In this document: positions 15,121 to 22,523 of the stretch, in pieces
Layout: the number at the start of each line of letters is the position of its first letter
Position numbering within the stretch: position 1 is the stretch's first letter
Origin: Caldifarciminota bacterium 4484_18
Lineage (GTDB): Bacteria; Hydrothermota; UBA3073; NMUJ01
DNA length: 31,040 bases
Direction: 5' to 3'
Assembly: GCA_002256535.1 (NCBI GenBank)
Contig: NMUJ01000001.1
Span: forward strand, 1-31,040
Program-made: the position numbers and the translations under genes
The notes under the pieces: model-generated
Databases searched by the model: none
What the model was told of the DNA's origin: nothing
What the model saw: only the letters and a program-made list of their open reading frames with translations

Positions 15121-16184
15121 TGGATTTCTCTACCCGCATAGATAAGGTACGTGAGCGGCTCGGCCGCCTATCAGGGTTCCTCTTTTTCAGACAACCCAAT
15201 ATACGGTATCTGACGAATTTTGCAGGCGCAGGTACGTTACTTATTACACGTAAGGAAGCCATACTGTTTGTCGGTTTCCTCTATTATGAAGAGGCATATC
15301 GTACAGCGGTAGGTGTGGAAGTGGTAAAGGCTAAGAATATACTTAAAGAGCTACCCAAGTCTAAAATATTCAACCAACTACGTAAGGTAGGATATGATCC
15401 ACAGGAGATATCATATGCTACATATCTCGGCATGACAGACGTTCTACGTAACAGGCTCTACATCTCACAGAAGATGCGTGGATTACGTGAGATTAAAGAA
15501 CCAGATGAGGTTACCCTCATACGTAACGCACAGACTATAGCTGAAACATCCCTCAGTAAAGTGAAACAAACGATACGACCTGGTATGACTGAACGTGACC
15601 TACGCATACAACTGGAATATGAGATGTTGCAACTGGGTAGCGACAAACCTGCATTCGACCTCATCGTACTATCAGGTGCAAGAAGCTCGTTACCACATGG
15701 GTTACCGGAAGATCGTAAGTTACAGCCTGGTGATATACTGTTGGTGGATATGGGCGCTGTGTATAGGGGATATCACTCCGATATGACACGTACGTTTATT
15801 TTAGGTGAAAACAAGCAAGCACTAAAACTCTACGAGATAGTCCTACGTGCACAACAATCCGCCATACAAGCAATTAACCCCGGTGTCGAGCTTGGCCAAC
15901 TCGATCGTATCGCACGTCAAACAATAAAAGCTGCAGGTTATGACAAATATTTTGGCCACTCACTCGGCCATGGTATCGGGCTTGAAGTACACGAAAGCCC
16001 ACGAGTTGCACGTAGAGTACGAACTAAAACCCAACCCGGTATGGTGTTCACAATAGAGCCCGGTATATACATACCAGATGTAGGTGGTGTAAGGCTCGAA
16101 GACATGATACTTGTTACCGCTACTGGTTATGAGAATCTCACTAAATTTCCCAAGTCGATCGATTCCACAATTATACCTGTTTAG
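15120..16184 (+). CDS. M24-family Xaa-Pro aminopeptidase
   Basis: This 354-residue metallopeptidase has a creatinase-like N-terminal domain (N-I-R-Y-L-T-N-F-A-G-A-G-T-L-L) followed by the pita-bread catalytic domain. It is expected to remove N-terminal residues before proline in the cytoplasm. Metal-binding residues are visible in order: D in L-L-V-D-M-G-A and D in H-S-D-M-T-R-T-F, H in G-H-S-L-G-H-G-I-G-L, E in T-I-E-P-G-I-Y-I-P, and E in V-R-L-E-D-M-I-L-V-T. The active-site loop H-E-S-P-R is also present. Length fits PepP/PepQ relatives of Gram-positive and thermophilic bacteria. The ATG overlaps the upstream stop. A TTG one codon upstream is the only nearby alternative. The stop abuts the convergent pgk stop with no spacer. 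Substrate range (aminopeptidase P versus prolidase) cannot be told from sequence. Confidence 0.93.
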   Translation: MDFSTRIDKVRERLGRLSGFLFFRQPNIRYLTNFAGAGTLLITRKEAILFVGFLYYEEAYRTAVGVEVVKAKNILKELPKSKIFNQLRKVGYDPQEISYATYLGMTDVLRNRLYISQKMRGLREIKEPDEVTLIRNAQTIAETSLSKVKQTIRPGMTERDLRIQLEYEMLQLGSDKPAFDLIVLSGARSSLPHGLPEDRKLQPGDILLVDMGAVYRGYHSDMTRTFILGENKQALKLYEIVLRAQQSAIQAINPGVELGQLDRIARQTIKAAGYDKYFGHSLGHGIGLEVHESPRVARRVRTKTQPGMVFTIEPGIYIPDVGGVRLEDMILVTATGYENLTKFPKSIDSTIIPV

Positions 16185-17363
16185 TTATTCACTCAGTACC
16201 TTAATACCGGGTAGCTCATAACCTGCGAGATACTCAAGTGATGCACCACCGCCTGTCGATACGTGCGTCAATCTGTCACCGATACCGGTCTGGTTGACGA
16301 ACGCAACAGTATCACCACCACCTACAACCGTGGTACCACCCATCTCAGTAACTTTTACCAGCACCTGCACAATAGCTTTCGACCCTTCATCGAACGGCTT
16401 ATGTTCAAACACACCAACAGGGCCATTCCATACAATAGTTTTGGCAGTCATGAGTTCCTTACCCCATGTATCACGGGTGGCTGGTCCTATGTCTACTCCC
16501 TTGATCCCCTTCGGTATACCGGAGTTTGGGTCTATAACTTCGGTTTTAGTTGGTTGCTCGATATCGTCAGTAATAACAATGTCCACAGGTAAGGCAATCC
16601 TATCACTGTATTTGTCGAGCAACTCCTCAGCTAAGTCAATTTTATCTTCCTCGACGATGGAATCACCGGTCTCGTAACCCATTGCACGGAAGAAAGTGTA
16701 ACTCATACCACCCCCAACAAATAGTTTATCCACCTTATCCAGTAGGTTGCGGATCACTTCAATCTTATCCGATATTTTCGCACCCCCCATAACCGCATGG
16801 AATGGACGATCGGGGTTCTTAAGAACCTTTTCGAACGACTCAATCTCTTTCTCAAGTAGAAAGCCAGGCGCCTTAACTTTCATAAGCTTGGGTACCCCCA
16901 CAACAGATGCATGTGCACGATGTGAAACCGCAAATGCATCATTGACATAGATTTCACCCAATTTCGCCAACCCAGCTGCGAACTCAGGGTCGTTCTTAGT
17001 TTCCTCTCTATGGAAGCGCAGATTCTCGAGCAATAACACATCACCTGGTCCCAATCTCCTGGCTTTACTTTCAGGTTCGTCACCTATACAATCACTGCTA
17101 AAGATGACAGGTTTACCCAACAGTCGTGACAACCTTGCCGCTACAGGTAACAGACTATACTCGGGTTTACGTTCACCCTTAGGACGACCGAGGTGCGACA
17201 TCAATATAAGCTTTGCCCCCTTATCGATCAGATACTGTATCGTAGGTAGAGTTGCCCTTATCCGTGTATCGTCTGTGATCTCACCCGCCTGCACGGGGAC
17301 GTTGAAATCTACCCGCATAAGTACACGTTTGTTAGTAACGTCGAGCTCACGTAACTTCAACAT
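16185..17363 (-). CDS. pgk: Phosphoglycerate kinase
   Basis: Pgk transfers phosphate from 1,3-bisphosphoglycerate to ADP in glycolysis, and the reverse in gluconeogenesis. The 392-residue protein is full length. The N-lobe shows V-L-M-R-V-D-F-N-V-P, the substrate-binding S-H-L-G-R-P-K-G, L-L-L-E-N-L-R-F-H and N-D-A-F-A-V-S-H-R-A-H-A-S. The C-lobe has V-M-G-G-A-K-I-S-D-K, L-F-V-G-G-G-M-S-Y-T-F, W-N-G-P-V-G-V-F-E and G-G-G-D-T-V-A-F, ending H-V-S-T-G-G-G-A-S-L-E-Y-L-A-G. A strong Shine-Dalgarno (aaaggaggt) lies 4 nt before the ATG. The gene stands alone between convergent M24 peptidase and divergent tRNA-Leu; GAPDH is not adjacent. A candidate promoter lies just upstream. Confidence 0.98.
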   Translation of the reverse strand: MLKLRELDVTNKRVLMRVDFNVPVQAGEITDDTRIRATLPTIQYLIDKGAKLILMSHLGRPKGERKPEYSLLPVAARLSRLLGKPVIFSSDCIGDEPESKARRLGPGDVLLLENLRFHREETKNDPEFAAGLAKLGEIYVNDAFAVSHRAHASVVGVPKLMKVKAPGFLLEKEIESFEKVLKNPDRPFHAVMGGAKISDKIEVIRNLLDKVDKLFVGGGMSYTFFRAMGYETGDSIVEEDKIDLAEELLDKYSDRIALPVDIVITDDIEQPTKTEVIDPNSGIPKGIKGVDIGPATRDTWGKELMTAKTIVWNGPVGVFEHKPFDEGSKAIVQVLVKVTEMGGTTVVGGGDTVAFVNQTGIGDRLTHVSTGGGASLEYLAGYELPGIKVLSE

Positions 17364-17382
17364 TTTACCTCCTTTGCAACTA

Positions 17383-17409
17383 AAAATAAGAAAATCAGGT
17401 TTAAATCAA
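17383..17409 (-). promoter_or_regulatory. Candidate pgk promoter
   Basis: On the minus strand TTGATT (17409-17404) and TATTTT (17388-17383) are separated by 15 nt. A start site 6-7 nt downstream would give a short leader containing the pgk Shine-Dalgarno at about 17368-17375. Confidence 0.45.
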
Positions 17410-17416
17410 CCCACAG

Positions 17417-17443
17417 TTGACATTTACGTTTGTGACATAATTA
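17417..17443 (+). promoter_or_regulatory. Candidate promoter of tRNA-Leu-rplY-pth
   Basis: TTGACA (17417-17422) is followed after 15 nt by TAATTA (17438-17443). The tRNA begins 9 nt later. A TATTTT at 17442-17447 with a 19-nt spacer is an alternative -10. The promoter is divergent from, and close to, the pgk promoter. Confidence 0.45.
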
Positions 17444-17452
17444 TTTTAATAC

Positions 17453-17535
17453 GCCGAAGTGGCGGAACTGGTAGACGCGCATGGTTCAGGACCATGTGGG
17501 GTTAACCCGTGGGGGTTCGACTCCCCCCTTCGGCA
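17453..17535 (+). tRNA. tRNA-Leu (anticodon CAG)
   Basis: The acceptor GCCGAAG pairs with CTTCGGC. The D-arm tggcggaactggtaga, the anticodon stem-loop catggttCAGgaccatg, a long variable arm (tggggttaacccgt) and the T-loop ggttcgactcc are all present. The long variable arm and CAG anticodon identify leucine (codon CTG). Discriminator A, no encoded CCA. It lies 11 nt before the rplY start and is probably co-transcribed with it. Confidence 0.97.
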
Positions 17536-17546
17536 TAGGAGGTTAA

Positions 17547-18179
17547 ATGGAGATAAAGGCTGGTATCCGTGAGAAAACAGGCAAAGAGGTAGCACGTAAG
17601 TTACGTAGAGAGGGTAAAATCCCCTGTGTTGCGTATGGTAGAGGTGAACCTACCCTACACTTATGGGTGAATTCAGATGTATTACGTAAGTTGCTCAAAG
17701 AAGAGCGTACACGTGGCGGGGTCGAATTCGTAACTCTCAACATCGACGGCGTGGGCAAGAAACACGCCTTTATCAAGGAGATACAACGTAACCCCATATC
17801 CTTACAGATACAGCATGTGGATTTCCGCATCGTTCATGCAGGTGAAAAGATCTATATTACATTACCTATTGTACTTGTGGGTGAACCCATAGGTGTACGA
17901 CGTGGCGGTGTACTCGATCAGCTCCTGCATGAGATAGAGGTAGAAGCGTACCTTAAGGACATACCCCCACACATTGAGGTGAATGTCGAACACCTTGCCA
18001 TCGGTGATACTATCATGGTGCGTGACTTACCGGCTCAGGATAAGTTACGTTATACTGAGTCACCCGATACACCAGTTGCTACGATACTGGCACCTCGCGT
18101 AACGGTAGAGGAAGAGAAGAAACCCGAAGAAGAGGAAGTTGCACCACCTACAGAAGAAGCACCACCCACCGAAGAGTAG
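17547..18179 (+). CDS. rplY: 50S ribosomal protein L25 (long TL5/Ctc type)
   Basis: L25/TL5/Ctc binds 5S rRNA in the large subunit. The 210-residue product is the long two-domain form. The N-terminal L25 barrel (about 1-92) has I-R-E-K-T-G-K-E-V-A-R-K-L-R-R-E-G-K-I-P and V-A-Y-G-R, then K-E-I-Q-R-N-P-I-S-L-Q-I-Q-H-V-D-F. The C-terminal beta domain (about 93-185) contains P-I-V-L-V-G-E-P-I-G-V and I-E-V-E-A-Y-L-K-D-I-P. The last 25 residues are a low-complexity Glu/Pro/Thr tail (E-E-E-K-K-P-E-E-E-E with repeated A-P-P-T-E-E), common in this family. A clear Shine-Dalgarno (aggaggt) precedes the ATG. The stop overlaps the GTG start of pth. Confidence 0.96.
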   Translation: MEIKAGIREKTGKEVARKLRREGKIPCVAYGRGEPTLHLWVNSDVLRKLLKEERTRGGVEFVTLNIDGVGKKHAFIKEIQRNPISLQIQHVDFRIVHAGEKIYITLPIVLVGEPIGVRRGGVLDQLLHEIEVEAYLKDIPPHIEVNVEHLAIGDTIMVRDLPAQDKLRYTESPDTPVATILAPRVTVEEEKKPEEEEVAPPTEEAPPTEE

Positions 18180-18748
18180 TGAAATTCATAATAGGGTTAG
18201 GCAACCCCGCTCCTCAGTACACCTATACCCGCCATAATATAGGGGTTTTGCTAATCGAACGTGCAATCACCCACTGGAAGTTACGTCTACAACCCGGTAA
18301 AGGCGATTTCTACGAGGCCATTTTACAACTGGAAGATGAGATACATTTTGTACAACCTACCACCTACGTAAACTTGTCCGGGATAGCGGTTAAACAGCTG
18401 GTCGATCTATACTATCCCTCACTCGATCACCTGTTAGTTATAGTGGACGACTTCAACCTACCTTTTGGTACACTGAAACTCAAACCCACCGGTGGAGCTG
18501 GTGGCCATAACGGATTGAAATCCATCATCTGGGCGCTTGGTACCGAAGACTTTCCACGGCTCAAAATGGGTATAGGCCCTTTGGTTGGCGACCCTGTCGA
18601 TTATGTGTTGGGTGAATTCACACATAATGAACGTGATAAGTTACCAGATTTCCTCAATCTGGGGCTTAACTGTCTCGAATACTTCATCAAGTTCGATCTC
18701 GAGCGCGCCATCTCATACTGTAATAGCTTCTGTGGATACTTAATCTAA
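18179..18748 (+). CDS. pth: Peptidyl-tRNA hydrolase
   Basis: Pth releases tRNA from peptidyl-tRNA dropped by ribosomes. The 189-residue protein is full length. Key residues of the bacterial enzyme are seen: Asn in G-L-G-N-P, the catalytic His in Y-T-R-H-N-I-G, Asn in T-T-Y-V-N-L-S-G, Asp in L-V-I-V-D-D-F-N-L-P, and Asn in G-G-A-G-G-H-N-G-L-K-S. The start is GTG at 18179, sharing one base with the rplY stop. The rplY-pth pairing is common in bacteria and supports both calls. The 3' end overlaps the convergent murI by 9 bp. Confidence 0.97.
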   Translation: MKFIIGLGNPAPQYTYTRHNIGVLLIERAITHWKLRLQPGKGDFYEAILQLEDEIHFVQPTTYVNLSGIAVKQLVDLYYPSLDHLLVIVDDFNLPFGTLKLKPTGGAGGHNGLKSIIWALGTEDFPRLKMGIGPLVGDPVDYVLGEFTHNERDKLPDFLNLGLNCLEYFIKFDLERAISYCNSFCGYLI

Positions 18749-19552
18749 AACCTTAAGTTGTGGCTCTATTTCGATACCAAGAAAATCTCGTGCCAACTCC
18801 TGTAAATCTACCGGTATATCGCTAAAGTAAAACTTATGTGAAGGTTTGGTGGTTTCATTTACCATATTATGTTGTTGAAGTACCACTTTCACTTTCTTAG
18901 CCGTGTAATGGCTTGAATCTATCACAACAACATCATCCCCTATGAGCTTTTCGATACGTTCCTTGATCAACGGATAATGTGTACACCCCAGTAGCAAAGT
19001 ATCGATCTCTGCATCACATAGCTCACGCAAGTAATCTTCCAACAACGTGTCCAATGTGTGATTGTAATGCCGTTCCTCTATAAACGGTACCAACAGCGGT
19101 GTAGGCTTCTGTATAACTTCCACACCAGGGGCTAATTTCTTTATCAACCGCATGTAGCAGCCACTCCCTATCGTAGCTTTTGTACCTATAACACCTATTT
19201 TACCTTTTGTAACTCTGATGGCTGCCTCTACAGTGGGCGCAATCACATCAACAAATTCCACACTATAATTATCCATGAGATACTCACGTGCATTTGAAGC
19301 CACTGTATTACATGCTATCACTATGAGTTTGACCCCTTCCTTGATCAATAGCTCCACAATTTCAGCTGCAAACCTACGTATTGTGGCGGTTGACTTGTTA
19401 CCATAAGGTACACGTGCGGTGTCACCAAAATACACGATACTTTCATTAGGTAACTCACGCATAACTGCACGCACGACAGTCAATCCCCCCACACCCGAAT
19501 CAAATATACCGATAGGCTTACTGGTAATTTCTGATGAACTCCTTAATCCCAT
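18740..19552 (-). CDS. murI: Glutamate racemase
   Basis: MurI makes D-glutamate for peptidoglycan. The 270-residue protein has both catalytic Cys motifs, I-A-C-N-T-V-A-S-N and L-L-G-C-T-H-Y-P-L-I. It also has the N-terminal G-I-F-D-S-G-V-G-G-L-T-V and F-G-D-T-A-R-V-P-Y-G-N-K-S signatures. The ATG at 19552 lies inside the last codons of the upstream amidase gene (35-bp overlap), so the two are probably translationally coupled. Residues 1-12 are not conserved and a slightly later start cannot be excluded. Its neighbours smpB and the amidase put a cell-wall function at the end of this operon. Confidence 0.96.
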   Translation of the reverse strand: MGLRSSSEITSKPIGIFDSGVGGLTVVRAVMRELPNESIVYFGDTARVPYGNKSTATIRRFAAEIVELLIKEGVKLIVIACNTVASNAREYLMDNYSVEFVDVIAPTVEAAIRVTKGKIGVIGTKATIGSGCYMRLIKKLAPGVEVIQKPTPLLVPFIEERHYNHTLDTLLEDYLRELCDAEIDTLLLGCTHYPLIKERIEKLIGDDVVVIDSSHYTAKKVKVVLQQHNMVNETTKPSHKFYFSDIPVDLQELARDFLGIEIEPQLKVLD

Positions 19553-20243
19553 TATAGATAGCGGTCGCTATTCTCTTTTGGTTTATACTTTTGCATAACC
19601 ATTGCTCACGGTTGGGGTTAGATATAAACTCCATCTCAACCAGTATTGCCGGCATAAATACTCGTAATACATAGAAATTGGCTTGCTTGATACCCCGGTC
19701 ATGTAGTTGTACGTCATCCACCATATTGTTTAACACATACTTAGCGAGTACCTTCGATTCCTGTAGCATCTCAATCTGCGCCAAATCATAAAGTATAGTA
19801 GCTTCATCGCCTTCGGGTAGATCAAGTTCCCACTTTAACGCTTCGTTCTCTCTCGCTTCAACCGCACGTTCCCAGTTGGTACGTGCCGGCGATAGTATAT
19901 AGACCTCAACCCCATGCAATTGGCGGCTTCTAGCTGCATTACAGTGTAGGCTTACGAACATGCCAGGATTGTAAGCTTGTGCAATCTCTATACGTGTTGA
20001 TAGCGGTAAATATACATCTTTTGTACGTGTAAGGATAACCTCAACATCGTCATCCTGTTCTGCCAATTCGCGCAGATATAGTGCTATCTTCAACGTAATA
20101 TCTTTCTCCTTTGTACCAAGTTTACCTATAGCACCTGGATCTTTACCACCATGCCCCGGATCGACCACCACATAACATGGATGTTGACCCGCTACGGTGT
20201 TACTACCCATCAGAAACAACGAGATCAACCCCCATATCACCAT
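19518..20243 (-). CDS. N-acetylmuramoyl-L-alanine amidase (Amidase_3 family)
   Basis: This secreted zinc amidase cleaves the bond between N-acetylmuramic acid and the stem peptide. The first ~19 residues (M-V-I-W-G-L-I-S-L-F-L-M-G-S...V-A-G) form a short signal peptide. The 241-residue protein then shows V-V-D-P-G-H-G-G-K-D-P-G-A-I-G (first Zn His), T-R-T-K-D-V-Y-L-P-L, the F-V-S-L-H-C-N-A-A motif (second Zn His), and I-L-V-E-M-E-F-I-S-N-P with the catalytic Glu. It lacks an AMIN or peptidoglycan-binding module. The ATG overlaps the smpB stop (ATGGTGA), and the murI start lies in its last codons, so the three genes are tightly packed. Confidence 0.93.
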   Translation of the reverse strand: MVIWGLISLFLMGSNTVAGQHPCYVVVDPGHGGKDPGAIGKLGTKEKDITLKIALYLRELAEQDDDVEVILTRTKDVYLPLSTRIEIAQAYNPGMFVSLHCNAARSRQLHGVEVYILSPARTNWERAVEARENEALKWELDLPEGDEATILYDLAQIEMLQESKVLAKYVLNNMVDDVQLHDRGIKQANFYVLRVFMPAILVEMEFISNPNREQWLCKSINQKRIATAIYNGIKEFIRNYQ

Positions 20244-20674
20244 CGCTTCAACTCACGTTGTACTTCACGCTCAATATCACGTTGTTTAAGTACTTCCTTC
20301 TTCTCGTGCTTACGTCTACCACGTGCCACACCTATCTTCAATTTAGCCCACCCACGCTCATTGAAGTATATTAAAACAGGGATCAAGGTTAGCCCTTTCT
20401 CCTGTACTTTACCAATAAGCCGCTTTACTTCATGCTTCTTGAGTAACAGCTTACGACGCCGTTTGGGTGCCGGTACCTCTCTCGCATGTTCGTATGGTGC
20501 GATGTGCATGTTAATGACAAACACTTCACCATTTATCACCTTACAGTACGCTTCTTTAAGGCTTACCCTGCCCAATCTCACGGATTTAACCTCTGGCCCC
20601 TCCAGTACTATACCAGCTTCATAGGTTTCGAGTATTTCATAGTCACGATTAGCTTTTGGGTTCCTTATCTCCAT
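20237..20674 (-). CDS. smpB: SsrA-binding protein SmpB
   Basis: SmpB delivers tmRNA to stalled ribosomes for trans-translation. The 145-residue protein has the diagnostic E-A-G-I-V-L-E-G-P-E-V-K-S-V-R near the start, then H-I-A-P-Y-E-H-A, R-R-K-L-L-L-K-K-H-E-V-K-R-L-I-G-K-V and G-V-A-R-G-R-R-K-H-E-K-K-E, ending in a basic tail. Length is normal. The start overlaps the end of the EcfA-like gene and the stop overlaps the amidase start. The partner ssrA (tmRNA) gene was not seen in the window. Confidence 0.97.
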   Translation of the reverse strand: MEIRNPKANRDYEILETYEAGIVLEGPEVKSVRLGRVSLKEAYCKVINGEVFVINMHIAPYEHAREVPAPKRRRKLLLKKHEVKRLIGKVQEKGLTLIPVLIYFNERGWAKLKIGVARGRRKHEKKEVLKQRDIEREVQRELKRW

Positions 20675-21216
20675 CGCTCTATCACCTCATCACTTATTCG
20701 AGCAAGCTCGTCATCAGGTGTCGCAAACACAATTATGAACGGTATAAACCCATGCAGCCACTGTATGAGTTGCAATGCTCTACGTTTAGTTTCACCCACT
20801 AACCCCCTCAGAGGCTCATCTATCAACCCCACCTGTGGCCCAAACGTCAACGTTGCTATCGAAAGCAGCTTACGCTCACTATAGGATAATCTCATAGGTT
20901 CAACATTTGCCGGCATCTCTAATAGCTTCAAAGCTTCCTCCACCCTTGCTTTATCTTTAACACCCCATGCAATTTCATCTATCACCCTCGGAAAGAACAG
21001 ACTATCGTCTGGATTTTCGAATACCGCCCCCTTACGTGTACCATATGGGTATACGATCTTACCACTGTAGGGACGTTGTAACCCTGCAAACACCCTAAAT
21101 AGTATGCTTTTACCACTGCGATTAGCACCCTGAAACACTGTAATACCAGGTTGTAGCTCTTTCGTGAAAGGGATACTATCTTCCGTTAACTTAAGTTCGA
21201 TAATTTTTATCTTCAC
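20665..21216 (-). CDS. EcfA/CbiO-like ABC ATPase with degenerate Q- and H-loops
   Basis: This 183-residue ATPase domain is most like the energy-coupling-factor ATPases, which run about 270 residues. Walker A is G-A-N-R-S-G-K-S (30-37). The Q-loop region F-E-N-P-D-D-S-L-F-F-P matches the F-Q-N-P-D-D-Q-L-F of EcfA/CbiO, but the Gln is Glu (E67). The ABC signature is L-S-Y-S-E (110-114, usually L-S-G-G-Q/E) and Walker B is G-L-I-D-E-P. At the H-loop the usual His is missing (V-F-A-T-P-D-D). The C-terminal regulatory part is absent. The start is GTG overlapping the aminotransferase stop. No EcfT or S-component is nearby, so it may pair with distant genes or have another role. ABC membership is sure; transport activity is not. 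Confidence 0.78.
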   Translation of the reverse strand: MKIKIIELKLTEDSIPFTKELQPGITVFQGANRSGKSILFRVFAGLQRPYSGKIVYPYGTRKGAVFENPDDSLFFPRVIDEIAWGVKDKARVEEALKLLEMPANVEPMRLSYSERKLLSIATLTFGPQVGLIDEPLRGLVGETKRRALQLIQWLHGFIPFIIVFATPDDELARISDEVIERWR

Positions 21217-22523
21217 CTACCTTTTGATACTTCCTTCAACACTGAGTAGAATATATCCAAACCTTCGTCTGCTTCCTTCTGTGTGATAACAAGAGGTGGT
21301 GAAAATCTTATCACATTCTCACCAGCCCCCAGTATCAACAGCCCTTCCTCAAACGCCCTGTATACGATACGGTTACGTAAGTTGATATCTTTCTCTTTAG
21401 CTTTACGATCTCTAACGATTTCAACCCCTATCATCAAGCCGATCCCACGCACATCACCGATGAAATCAAACTCGTTCTGCATCTCACGTAACTTATCCAA
21501 CATATACTTACCCATTTTGGCAGCATTATCGATTAGCCCTTCCTCCAGCAATTTGATAGTGACAAGTGCTACCCTACAAGCGATAGGATTACCCCCGAAC
21601 GTATTCGCATGTGCACCCGGTGGCCATTCCATCAACGAGCGTCTCGCCACCATCGCCCCCAATGGCAGGCCTGACGCTATACCTTTGGCGATAGCTACGA
21701 TATCGGGTATGACACCCCAATGCTCTATAGCGAACATCTTACCTGTACGCCCCATACCGGTTTGGATCTCATCTACTGCAAACAATATCTCGTATTTATC
21801 GAGCAGCTGTTTAAGTCGCTGAAAATATCCCGGCGGTGCTGGTATGTAGCCACCCTCACCGATTATAGGTTCAGCAAACATAGCAGCTACCTCTTCGGGG
21901 GGTACATCATGTGCGAACACCACATCCTCGATATATTTCACACATACGAAATCACAATCCGGATGCGTCATCCCCCATGGACATCTGTAACAGTAAGGGA
22001 ACGGTACATGCACAATACCTGGCAGTAATGGTGCAAACCCTGCATGATGTAGTGATTTGCTTGCACTTAAGCTCATCGCCCCATACGTACGACCATGAAA
22101 CGAGTGGTAGAACGATATAAAATATGTACGTTTGGTAGCCCATCTTGCCAACTTCATGGCAGCTTCTATTGCTTCGGCACCCGAATTCGTAAGAAATGCA
22201 CGACGGTTGGGCCCACCAGGTACTATGATTGCAAGCTTCTCTGCAAGATCCACCTGCTCCTTATAGTAAAAATCGGTACCCGAAATATGTATCAACCGTT
22301 CCGCTTGCTCCTTTATCGCATTTACCACCTCCGGATGACAGTACCCGGTAGCATTAACCGCAATACCAGCACAAAAATCGATAAATCGATTACCATCTAC
22401 ATCCCATACGTACATACCGCTACCTTTTTCAATAACAGCTGGGTAGGTTCGCGGGTACGATGGCGATATGAATTTACGATCGCGTTCAAGTATCTTCTCT
22501 GCTTTCGGACCCGGTAGTTTCAT
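21213..22523 (-). CDS. Class III PLP-dependent aminotransferase (or amino-acid racemase of that family)
   Basis: This 436-residue fold-type I enzyme belongs to the class III aminotransferases (ornithine, acetylornithine, 4-aminobutyrate). Visible are D-G-N-R-F-I-D-F-C-A-G-I-A-V-N, F-L-T-N-S-G-A-E-A-I-E-A-A-M-K-L-A, F-H-G-R-T-Y-G-A-M-S, D-E-I-Q-T-G-M-G-R-T-G, and the PLP-binding Lys in A-I-A-K-G-I-A-S-G-L-P-L-G-A, then F-G-G-N-P-I-A-C. The insert with Y-C-Y-R-C-P-W-G and C-D-F-V-C resembles archaeal and thermophile members, some of which are broad-specificity racemases, so the substrate is open. The start at 22523 is chosen because AGGAGG lies 5 nt upstream. A longer frame to 22556 lacks such a site. 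It overlaps the ricT 3' end by 38 bp. Confidence 0.88.
   Translation of the reverse strand: MKLPGPKAEKILERDRKFISPSYPRTYPAVIEKGSGMYVWDVDGNRFIDFCAGIAVNATGYCHPEVVNAIKEQAERLIHISGTDFYYKEQVDLAEKLAIIVPGGPNRRAFLTNSGAEAIEAAMKLARWATKRTYFISFYHSFHGRTYGAMSLSASKSLHHAGFAPLLPGIVHVPFPYCYRCPWGMTHPDCDFVCVKYIEDVVFAHDVPPEEVAAMFAEPIIGEGGYIPAPPGYFQRLKQLLDKYEILFAVDEIQTGMGRTGKMFAIEHWGVIPDIVAIAKGIASGLPLGAMVARRSLMEWPPGAHANTFGGNPIACRVALVTIKLLEEGLIDNAAKMGKYMLDKLREMQNEFDFIGDVRGIGLMIGVEIVRDRKAKEKDINLRNRIVYRAFEEGLLILGAGENVIRFSPPLVITQKEADEGLDIFYSVLKEVSKGR

Noticed and set aside
14834..15262. 142-residue minus-strand frame
   Set aside because: It is the complement of the tRNA-binding and M24 peptidase genes, with no recognisable domain.
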